Positions 1 to 6,300 of a stretch of DNA of 7,274 bases are shown here, piece by piece. Made by a program: the position numbers and the translations under genes. This stretch comes from CAZVEV01 sp964625865 (GTDB lineage Bacteria > Planctomycetota > Phycisphaerae > SM23-33): assembly GCA_964625865.1 (NCBI GenBank), contig CAZVEV010000301.1, forward strand, positions 1 to 7,274, read 5' to 3'. The notes beneath the pieces were generated by a model that made no database searches, was not told the DNA's origin, and was given only the letters and a program-made list of their open reading frames with translations. Positions within the stretch are counted from its first letter, which is position 1; every line of letters begins with the position of its first letter.

Positions 1-1
1 G

Positions 2-184
2 GGCAAGGGCAAGGACGACACCTACGTCGAGACCAGCGAAGGCCGCTGGATCAACTCCAAAGGCGTGGAAGGACGCTACGTGCGCCTCTACAGCCGCGAC
101 TACAGTTGCCATAACAGCAAATACAAAATAACGAAGGAGGTCGACTCTAACCACTACATCGAGGTCGAGGTTTACGGGAAATAG
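2..184 (+). CDS. Discoidin-like (F5/8 type C-like) protein, C-terminal fragment cut by window edge
   Basis: This is the 3' end of a gene entering from the left, read in the frame starting at base 2: 60 codons and a TAG stop at 182-184. The peptide contains GKGKDDTYVETSEG, then GRYVRLYSRDY, and ends HYIEVEVYGK. These are the last strands of a galactose-binding-like (discoidin) beta-sandwich, the same fold as the complete neighbour at 269-1036. Bases 1-104 match 841-944 with about 7 mismatches counted by eye, so the two genes are close tandem paralogues. They diverge between the SRDY motif and the final YIEVEVYGK, where this copy has a 4-codon shorter, lysine-rich loop (CHNSKYKITKEVDSN). Whether it begins with a lipoprotein signal like its neighbour cannot be seen. 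Discoidin folds usually bind carbohydrate or surface ligands; no ligand can be inferred here. Confidence 0.85.
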   Translation, partial: GKGKDDTYVETSEGRWINSKGVEGRYVRLYSRDYSCHNSKYKITKEVDSNHYIEVEVYGK

Positions 185-192
185 GTCCCACG

Positions 193-235
193 ATAACGAG
201 GACAGCCACCGTTATTCGCGGTTCAATAACGAGGA
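193..235. repeat. 10-bp direct repeat enclosing a 6-bp inverted repeat
   Basis: The spacer between the two discoidin-like genes holds ATAACGAGGA at 193-202 and again at 226-235, 33 bases apart. Between and overlapping them lies an inverted repeat, GTTATT (211-216) and AATAAC (225-230), separated by 8 bases. The second direct-repeat copy runs straight into the 28-bp tandem repeat that covers the downstream start codon. The pattern suggests successive short duplications. It could also serve as an operator or a small 5'-UTR hairpin, but nothing in the sequence decides this. Confidence 0.55.
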
Positions 236-287
236 ACCCTGAAGACCACCAAACTGAAACGAAGAACCATGAAGACCACGAAACTGA
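230..287 (+). repeat. 28-bp tandem duplication (30-bp period) spanning the lipoprotein start codon
   Basis: Units at 230-257 and 260-287 match with 3 mismatches in 28 bases, spaced exactly 30 bases (10 codons). The second unit contains the ATG of the lipoprotein gene (269) and its codons for MKTTKL. The first unit has CTG at the equivalent place (239), followed by the same codon series (KTTKL), in the same frame and with no stop between. The duplication has therefore copied the translation start, and the upstream copy now has a weak CTG in place of ATG. Confidence 0.8.
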
Positions 288-1036
288 TCTCGATTGCCGT
301 TTGTCTGCTGATCTGTGCGCTTGCCATGCTCGTTCCTGCCGGGTGTTCCGATCGTGACGAGAATGAGCCCGCCAGCGAAGGGACACAAGCAGAGACGATG
401 GTCGAGCTGGAGACGGACTTGCCGTCGATATACAAGGAAGCCCCGATACCTCGTCGCAAACCGGGCGAGCCATTCCTCGTGCCGCAAGGCACGAAGCTCC
501 TCTCGCGGGGCGTCAAAGTGACGTCCAGCGATATGGAGCCGATCATCGGCGAGCTCGAGTTGGTCACGGATGGCAACGAGGAGGCCCGGGGCTACTATGG
601 ATCCTTTGTGGAATTGGCACCCGGCCTGCAGTGGGTGCAACTCGATCTGGGCACGCCGCATGCCCTCCACGCGATCCTGGTATGGCACGGTTACGGGCCA
701 TATGATGGCTTTTTCCCAGGGGAGTATGCCCTGTATCGACATGTGTGTCAGGATGTCGTCGTCCAGGTTTCGAATGATCCCGCGTTCAAAAAAGATGTCA
801 AAACGGTGTTCAATAACGATCACGACAACTCGTCCGGCCTGGGCCATGGCAAAGACGACATCTACGTCGAGACCAGCGAAGGCCGCTGGATCAACCCCAA
901 AGGCGTGGAAGGACGTTACGTGCGCCTCTACAGCCGCGATTACAACCGCGTGTGGCGTAGCCTTGTCGATGGCTCGGGCGGGACCGGCTACTGCGAGTGT
1001 AACCGCTACATCGAGGTCGAGGTCTACGGGAAGTAG
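269..1036 (+). CDS. Putative lipoprotein with discoidin-like (F5/8 type C-like) domain
   Basis: A 255-residue protein. The N-terminus (MKTTKL, then a hydrophobic stretch to about residue 22) ends in VPAGC with Cys26. This looks like a lipoprotein signal, although Pro at -3 is a poor lipobox residue. A linker of about 45 polar residues follows, with an EAPIPRRKPGEPF segment. From about residue 70 the rest resembles a galactose-binding-like sandwich: LLSRGVKVTSSD, a TDGN turn, WVQLDLG at 122-128, VVVQVSNDP, NNDHDN at 182-187, RYVRLYSRDY, and terminal RYIEVEVYGK. Similar proteins are frequent in Planctomycetota, where their function is unestablished; I infer ligand binding at the cell surface. 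The loop before the last strand contains a YCECN motif absent from the upstream paralogue. ATG 269 was chosen because the signal sequence starts there. The ribosome-binding site is weak (GAAG at 261-264), and an in-frame CTG at 239 is possible but unlikely. TAG stop at 1034-1036. Confidence 0.85.
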   Translation: MKTTKLISIAVCLLICALAMLVPAGCSDRDENEPASEGTQAETMVELETDLPSIYKEAPIPRRKPGEPFLVPQGTKLLSRGVKVTSSDMEPIIGELELVTDGNEEARGYYGSFVELAPGLQWVQLDLGTPHALHAILVWHGYGPYDGFFPGEYALYRHVCQDVVVQVSNDPAFKKDVKTVFNNDHDNSSGLGHGKDDIYVETSEGRWINPKGVEGRYVRLYSRDYNRVWRSLVDGSGGTGYCECNRYIEVEVYGK

Positions 1037-1397
1037 GTTCCTGCCGTACGAGCAATACGCAGGACGGTCCCCGGAGATACCCCAAACCATGAGCCCACAC
1101 AAGAGCCCAAGCAAGAACGCCCAGACGACGCCGGATGAACTGCGGGGCCAGGGCACACAGGACTACAAGGGCTGCGGCGAGCGAAGCGACAACTATCTTC
1201 TGCATACATGAACTCCTGCCCACCGGTCTGCGGCGGCGATGGTTTCAGCCAGGGCGGCCGGGCCGAGCATTCGACCTGCCGGGCTATCATAGCCCGGTGG
1301 GCCCTGTCCGTTCAAGCCGGCATCGCGGGCACCCGGGCTCTCTGTCATCTTGGCCCAGGCGCCGCGACTGAAACGACGCGTGCCACTACTCCCTTGA
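1037..1397. other. Non-coding spacer with no recognisable gene
   Basis: This 361-base stretch follows the lipoprotein gene. Open frames crossing it on both strands give low-complexity Arg/Pro/Ser-rich translations typical of GC-rich non-coding DNA, and none resembles a family I know. A 6-bp inverted repeat (TCCTGC 1039-1044 with GCAGGA 1059-1064) sits just after the lipoprotein stop but has no T-tract, so I do not call a terminator. A strong hairpin lies at 1275-1301. A minus-strand start with a signal-peptide-like translation (ATG at 1205) is discussed under findings. Given the transposase remnant immediately to the right, part of this stretch may be decayed mobile DNA. Confidence 0.5.
1275..1301. 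repeat. Strong perfect-core hairpin / palindrome
   Basis: The core is CCGGGCTAT then ATAGCCCGG around a single C at 1288 (1279-1297), a perfect 9-1-9 palindrome. Including two G-T wobbles, the pairing extends to 1275-1301, giving a stem of about 12 pairs with a 3-base loop on the plus strand. No T-run follows on either strand, so it is not a standard intrinsic terminator. It may be a REP-like element, an operator, or an end structure left by a mobile element. Confidence 0.6.
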
Positions 1398-1620
1398 TCC
1401 TTCGGCCGTCCACCAGTCAATCGTACGGCGCAGGCCCTCGTCGAAACTCGCTTCGCCACGGCACGCATTACACGGTGGTGGATGAAGATGGGCCGCACAC
1501 GCTATCCGCACACCGAGGACCTCCTGATCAGGGCGGACTGCGGCGGGAGCAATGGATACCCTCACGCAAACCCCTTGCCTCAAGTGGCACACTATCACCC
1601 GCCCTTCACTGGTGCAGTTT
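1398..1620 (+). pseudogene. ISAzo13-family (Rhodopirellula-type) transposase remnant
   Basis: In the frame that opens after a TGA at 1395-1397, the translation contains TRFATARITRWW, then MGRTRYPHTEDLL, then IRADCGGSNGYP. From memory, this is the characteristic middle of the ISAzo13 transposase DDE domain (Pfam DDE_Tnp_ISAZ013): F-A-x-x-I-x-R-W-W, G-R-x-x-Y-P, L-L-I-x-A-D-x-G-G-S-N-G. The AD of ADCGGSN is the expected second catalytic aspartate. About 20 codons later QVAHYHPPFT may be what is left of the family's VCHYPPGTSKWN motif, with the intervening W-K-x-x-L-Q helix missing. Intact members are several hundred residues. No catalytic start, no N-terminal helix-turn-helix and no C-terminal part can be found, so this is a decayed internal fragment. 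The left limit is set at the stop codon and the right limit is approximate. Confidence 0.72.
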
Positions 1621-1632
1621 GCCCGCCCCTTG

Positions 1633-1650
1633 ACACCTCTTCCGAGGTGT
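1633..1650 (-). terminator. GNRA-loop hairpin downstream of the minus-strand propeller gene (possible terminator or processing site)
   Basis: ACACCTC (1633-1639) pairs with GAGGTGT (1644-1650), a 7-bp stem. Read on the minus strand the loop is GGAA closed by C-G, a stable GNRA tetraloop. It lies about 50 bases after the stop of the minus-strand propeller gene, where a transcript end would be expected. No U-tract follows in the minus direction, so an intrinsic terminator is not proven. It may only protect the 3' end of the RNA, or may belong to the decayed insertion sequence. Confidence 0.35.
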
Positions 1651-1699
1651 TCCGCCGACACGTGGTCTATGCGGCTGTCACGTTCGCACGGAGGGCTGT

Positions 1700-2983
1700 C
1701 TACTTCCCGCTGACGTTATAGACGCCGAGCCTGTCGCCGTACCGGACGTACAGCCTGCCGCCGCACACGACGGGATGCGCCCAGGTCGGCCGCTTGCCGG
1801 GGTTGGCGATCTTCAGGCGTCCGGCGATGTCGAAGCCCTTGTCCGTCGGCTTGGCCAGGACCATGTTGCCGTCATCGGAGTAGAGGTAGAACATCCCGTC
1901 GGCGTAGGTAAGGCAGCCGTTCCTGTACTTGTACGAGGACAGGATGGCGCCGGAAGCGAAGAGGGTCCTGCCCGACGCGAAATCGATGCACATCCAGGGC
2001 GTGGACCTGCCCAGTCGCTCGGCGTAGCCGTAGACGCGACCGTCGACCAGGACAAGGCTCCCGTGCTTGTTGTCGAGCGTCGGGTTGTGCCAGTGCTTCC
2101 TGACCGAACAGGAATCGCCCGAGACGTCCAGCCGCAGGGCGGTGGTCCCCTTTCGGACGCAGCCCGAGACGATCACGAATCCGTCGTGGAACAGCGGCGT
2201 GGTGATGTTCTCGTCCATGTACACCTTATGCGGGTACTTCCACAGCAGCTTCCCGTCGGATGCGCGCACCCCCACGATCGATTCCGACATCGCCGTGACG
2301 ATCTGCCTGAGCCCCTTGTATTCGACCAGGATCGGTGACGCATAGCCCGGTCGATCGCCGGCGCCCTTGCACCGCCAGAGGACCTTGCCCGTCTTCCTGT
2401 TCAGCGCCGCGATGCCCACGTCCTTGCCGCCCGGCGTGCAGATGACCTTGTCGTCGAAGACGAGCGGCGACTCGGCGAGCCCCCAGATGATGTGGCGGCC
2501 GGCGAATCGGCGCATGATATCCATCGACCAGACGACCTGGCCGGAATCGGCCTTGAGGCAGACCAGGCTCCCGGTTCCGCTGAGGTGGTGGAGCAGCCCG
2601 TCTGTGATCGTCGGGGTGGAGCGCGTGCCGGGATAACTCCTGGCCCACGCCTTGCCGTTCGGCCTCGTCCAGACGGTCTTTCCGTCCATGCCCAGTGCGG
2701 TGATGACGCAATCGCCGTTGACGCTCCCGGTCGTGTAGACGCGTTTTTCCGCGATCGAGACGGTCGAATACCCCTCGCCGATCCCCGTTGCCTCCCAGAT
2801 ACGCCTCGGGCCGCCGCGGGGCCAGGTCTTGAGCAGTCCCGTGTCGGCGGACTTGTTGTCGCGATTGGGCCCGTGAAACTGCGGCCAGCTCGTGCTTCGC
2901 AGCGACGTGCCGCTTCGCAGAGTAGTATCGGCGGCGCAGACCGATACGGCGGCCAGCAGAACCAGTGATACTGTGTATCTCAT
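1700..2983 (-). CDS. Exported PQQ-like (BamB-type) beta-propeller protein
   Basis: 427 residues. The N-terminus MRYTVSLVLLAAVSVCAA is a Sec signal peptide with cleavage near residues 17-18. The mature part opens with WPQFHGPNRDNK (Trp33), then LLKTWPRGGPRRIWEATGIGEGYSTVSI, the standard entry blade of planctomycete PQQ-like propeller proteins. Repeats of the type 'RVYTTG...VITALGMDGKTVW', 'LVCLKADSGQVVWSMD', 'IAALNRKTGKVLWRCKG' and 'VGVRASDGKLLWKYP' follow, each ending in a Trp-containing strand. I count enough blades for a single propeller of about seven or eight. Despite the name, such proteins are usually not PQQ enzymes; many act as scaffolds, and the substrate here is unknown. A start at 3019 is also open, but 2983 is preferred because the signal peptide begins there and AAGGAG lies 9 bases upstream. 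It is divergent from the two-propeller gene at 3335. TAG stop at 1700-1702. Confidence 0.9.
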   Translation of the reverse strand: MRYTVSLVLLAAVSVCAADTTLRSGTSLRSTSWPQFHGPNRDNKSADTGLLKTWPRGGPRRIWEATGIGEGYSTVSIAEKRVYTTGSVNGDCVITALGMDGKTVWTRPNGKAWARSYPGTRSTPTITDGLLHHLSGTGSLVCLKADSGQVVWSMDIMRRFAGRHIIWGLAESPLVFDDKVICTPGGKDVGIAALNRKTGKVLWRCKGAGDRPGYASPILVEYKGLRQIVTAMSESIVGVRASDGKLLWKYPHKVYMDENITTPLFHDGFVIVSGCVRKGTTALRLDVSGDSCSVRKHWHNPTLDNKHGSLVLVDGRVYGYAERLGRSTPWMCIDFASGRTLFASGAILSSYKYRNGCLTYADGMFYLYSDDGNMVLAKPTDKGFDIAGRLKIANPGKRPTWAHPVVCGGRLYVRYGDRLGVYNVSGK

Positions 2984-2992
2984 CACGACAGT

Positions 2993-2998
2993 CTCCTT
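2993..2998 (-). promoter_or_regulatory. Shine-Dalgarno site fixing the start at 2983
   Basis: The minus strand reads AAGGAG, then 9 bases, then ATG at 2983-2981. This near-perfect site supports 2983 over the longer frame that begins at 3019, because the site would lie inside the coding part of the longer version. Confidence 0.75.
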
Positions 2999-3087
2999 AA
3001 CGCGTTCTTGCCTGCTCACGCTCGCCCGCCGGGCAGGGCATCTGTCCCAGTCCTGACGGATGCCGTGATCGCGGAGCCTCTACGGCG

Positions 3088-3115
3088 ATTGTAACCGGCG
3101 CCGTGCGTCGGGCAA
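3088..3115 (-). promoter_or_regulatory. Candidate sigma70-type promoter for the minus-strand propeller gene
   Basis: On the minus strand, TTGCCC (3115-3110) and TACAAT (3093-3088) are separated by 16 bases, matching 4 of 6 and 5 of 6 consensus positions. Transcription would begin near 3081, leaving a leader of about 100 bases before the ATG at 2983. The -10 element sits inside a 6-bp inverted repeat (3082-3087/3099-3104), a possible operator. Planctomycete promoters are poorly defined, so this is tentative. Confidence 0.35.
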
Positions 3116-3213
3116 GCCGAATCAGCCTGTCCCGGATCGCTGACGGTCGGCCCTTGGCGTCCTGTCCTGCCTGGCGCAGAGCCAGTATCCGCGTGATGGA
3201 CTTAGGCGCGAGC

Positions 3214-3241
3214 TTGTGGTTAGCTGGTATTGCGATACGAT
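3214..3241 (+). promoter_or_regulatory. Candidate promoter for the two-propeller gene
   Basis: TTGTGG (3214-3219) and TACGAT (3236-3241) lie 16 bases apart in the least GC-rich part of the spacer, upstream of the start at 3335. Transcription would start near 3249, with a leader of about 85 bases. The match to consensus is only moderate. Confidence 0.25.
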
Positions 3242-3319
3242 CATCACGACGCGCCGCGGTGCTCGTGGGTCAAGCGTTGGTATGGACGCCCGGAACGCCG
3301 TGGCGCGGAGACCCGGTTT

Positions 3320-3326
3320 GGAGAGG
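3320..3326 (+). promoter_or_regulatory. Ribosome-binding site for the start at 3335
   Basis: GGAGAGG (3320-3326) ends 8 bases before the ATG at 3335. It supports starting there, directly ahead of the signal peptide. The frame is also open from an ATG at 3230, but the extra 35 residues (Arg/Trp-rich, no hydrophobic run) would bury the signal sequence. Confidence 0.65.
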
Positions 3327-3334
3327 ATGTGACC

Positions 3335-6300
3335 ATGACGATGGCAACAGGTCGGACGAGGATCACCGGTTGGGTGTTGGCGGCGGCATTGACGGTGATG
3401 GGACACGCGGGCCTGGCAGGCGCGGCCTCGCCGGACGAACGGGCTCGGCAGATCATCAAGGACGCAGGTGTTCGCGGCGGCCTGCTCGTCCACGTCGGCT
3501 GCGGGGACGGCAAACTGACCGCCGCGCTGGCCGGCGGCGACAGCGCCGTGGTTCAGGGCCTGGCAACGGATGCAAAGACGCTCTCGGCAAGGCGTGATTA
3601 CATCCGGTCGAAGGGGCTGAGCGGCAGGGTGTCGATCACGCGGTTCGGTGGGCGGCGGCTCCCGTATGTCGACAACCTGGTCAACGTGCTGGTAGCGGAC
3701 GACCTCGGCGGCGTGCCGATGGCCGAGGTCATGCGCGTCCTGGCGCCGAGGGGCGTGGCGATTGTCGGCGGCAAGAAGACTGTCAAGACGGTCCCCGCGG
3801 AGATCGATGACTGGTCCCACCACATGTACGACGCGACAGGCATCGGCGCCGGCGGGGACACGGCCGTGAGTCAGCCACGGAGCATTCAGTGGAAGGCCGG
3901 CCCCGAGTACAGCCGAAGCCACGAGAACATGTCCAGCGTCTCTGCCGTCGTCTCCGCAGGTGGGCGGGTGTTCTCAATCATGGACGAAGGGCCTGCCGCT
4001 TCGATCTACCTGCCATCCCAGTGGTCGCTGACGGCGCGTGACGCGTTCAGCGGGGTGCGGTTGTGGCACGTGCCGATCCGCCAGTGGCACGCGAGGCTGT
4101 TTCCGCTGAAGAGCGGGCCCATGCAACTGCCTCGCCGACTGGTCGCGGGAACGGATCGCGTTTACGCGACGCTCGGACTCTATGACCCGGTCAGCGAGAT
4201 CGACGCCGCGACGGGCAAGGTGCTGCGGACCTGGGAGGGGACGGCCTTTGCGGAGGAGTTGCTGCTGGTTGGCGATAAGCTCATCGTGCTGATCAACGAC
4301 GACGGCAAGAAGGCGGCGTACAGCGGACGGATGCCGGCCGGCCGACCGCGCTTCAGGGCGCCGGAGAACACGATCAGCCTTTCCGCCCAGCGGTCTGTGG
4401 CGGTCATCGACACGGACACCGGCAAGGCGGTGTGGAAGAGGTCCCAGGGCGGCGTGGTACCGCTGACGATTGCCGCCGCCGCGGGCCGGATCGTCCTGAT
4501 GTGCGGCCCGTCACTGCGGTGCCTGGACCTCGCGACCGGTCGCAAGATCTGGGAAGCCAAACTCGCGACGAAGGCCCCGAAGGTCTCGACCAGCCACAGC
4601 CCCGTCGTTCTGGTGCACAAGGACGTCGTCTACGCCGCGGCAGGCGGCAAGCTGAGCGCGTGGGATGCGGGCAAGGGCAAGCTGCTGTGGTCGGCGTCAT
4701 GCGCGAATGCCGGCTACCGGGCGCCTGCGAGCATCTTCATCGTGAACAACCTGATCTGGGACGTCAACGTGGGGGGTGAGCCCTATCGCCCTGGCAGCGA
4801 TCCGAAGAAGATCAACCGCACGTATACCGGGTACGACCTCCGCAGCGGCGAGGTGCGCAAGACAATACCGGTTTCGAGTGAGCACGGATACGGGATCATG
4901 CATCACCGCTGCCACGTCCCCCGTGCTTCGGGCACGAGCATCATCACGAGTTTCCCCGGTATCGAGTTCTTCGACGTGACCAGCGGGAAGGTAACCCACG
5001 ACAGTTGGATTCGCGGCGCCTGCGTTTACGGATTCATGCCGGCCAACGGCCTGATCTACGCCCCGCCGCACCCCTGCGCCTGCTACACGCAAGGCAAGCT
5101 GACCGGGTTCTGCGCGGTGGCGGGCAAGAGGGCCAGACCAGAGGCAAAGGGCCAGCCGAGCAGGCTCGAGAAGGGCTCCGCCTTCGGCAAAGGAACCGTG
5201 GGCGAGGCTGCTGCCCGTGATTGGATCACCTACAGGGGCGATGCGGCGCGGAGCGGCACAACGGCCGTCTCCGTTCCCATGGCCCTCACGGAAGTGTGGC
5301 GCGCGAAGATTGGCGGCGATCTCAGCCAGTGCGTGATTGCCGACCGAACGCTCTTCGTGGCATCGGCCGACGATCACACGGTCCACGCCCTGGACGCGAT
5401 TGATGGGAAGAGATTGTGGGGCTACACGGCGGGCGGGCGGGTGGACTCGGTGCCGACATACCACCGGGGCACGATCATCTTCGGCTGCCGAGATGGGTAC
5501 GTGTACTGCCTGGCGGCAAAGAGCGGCGAGCTTGTCTGGCGATTCCGGGCGGCGGCGACTGACACGCGGTGTGTGGCCTATGACCAGGTGGAATCGGTCT
5601 GGCCCGTTCATGGCAGCGTGCTCGTGCAGGGCGACGTGCTCTGGTTCTGTGCCGGTCGCTCGTCCTACCTCGATGGCGGCCTTCTCGTCTACCGGTTGGA
5701 CCCGCGCACGGGGAAGGAACTGTCCGTGACCCGGGTGGATTCCCTGGGGTCGAACGACCATCAGCCGCCGATCACCTCCACCATGTTCGCCCGGCTGGAC
5801 ATCGAAGGTGCGAAGAACGACGTGCTTTCCTGTGACGGCAAGAACGTCTTCATGCGTCACTGGGCGTTTGACCTGGGGGGCAAGAGCGTCAAGCAGGACG
5901 TCGACCACCTCTTTGCCGCGACGGGATTCCTGGACACGTCGTGGTTCCGGCGCACCTACTGGATCTACGGGCGGATCTACGTTTCCGGTGCGCAGGGCTG
6001 GGCGCGAACCGGGAACGTCAGGCCGACCGGTCGGATCATGTCCATCGACGAGGATCGCATCTATGGGTTCGGCCGCGACTATTACCCGCCGTCACCGGGC
6101 AACGCCCATCAGATGTATGCGCCCGGCGAGAAGGAGATCTTCTTTGCCACCGCAAAACGCAGCGACGGGGCGGTAACGCCTCCCGCCAAGGCGCCCGCTC
6201 GAAAGGGCTCGCGCCGCAGGAAGGCCAAGTCACCGCGAACGGCCGCCAAGGCCTACCACTGGACCACGCCGGGCGATCTGCAGGTGCGGGGCATGGTGCT

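Larger units (their letters stand above)
2984..3334. promoter_or_regulatory. Divergent intergenic region between two propeller genes
   Basis: This 351-base spacer separates two divergently transcribed exported propeller genes and must carry the promoters of both. I see one promoter-like pair per strand (listed separately). There are also small GC-rich inverted repeats: GCCCG-C-CGGGC just upstream of the left gene, and ACGGCG (3082-3087) with CGCCGT (3099-3104) around the minus-strand -10 candidate. The second repeat could be an operator. Translations across the spacer show nothing recognisable. Confidence 0.45.

Noticed and set aside
212..1156. Long minus-strand open frame of 314 codons opposite the lipoprotein gene
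   Set aside because: It is the antisense shadow of a GC-rich gene. The plus strand there gives a lipoprotein signal and a recognisable discoidin-like domain; the minus frame gives no family features and its internal repeats merely mirror the 230-287 duplication.
1208..1633. Plus-strand open frame of 141 codons in the gap after the lipoprotein gene
   Set aside because: The translation is low-complexity and crosses both the hairpin at 1275-1301 and the transposase remnant in the wrong frame; the recognisable ISAzo13 motifs are in a different frame.
4697..5908. Long minus-strand open frame of 403 codons inside the two-propeller gene
   Set aside because: His/Arg/Val/Ala-rich translation with no domain pattern, fully covered by a plus-strand gene with clear propeller repeats. 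Such antisense frames are common in high-GC DNA.
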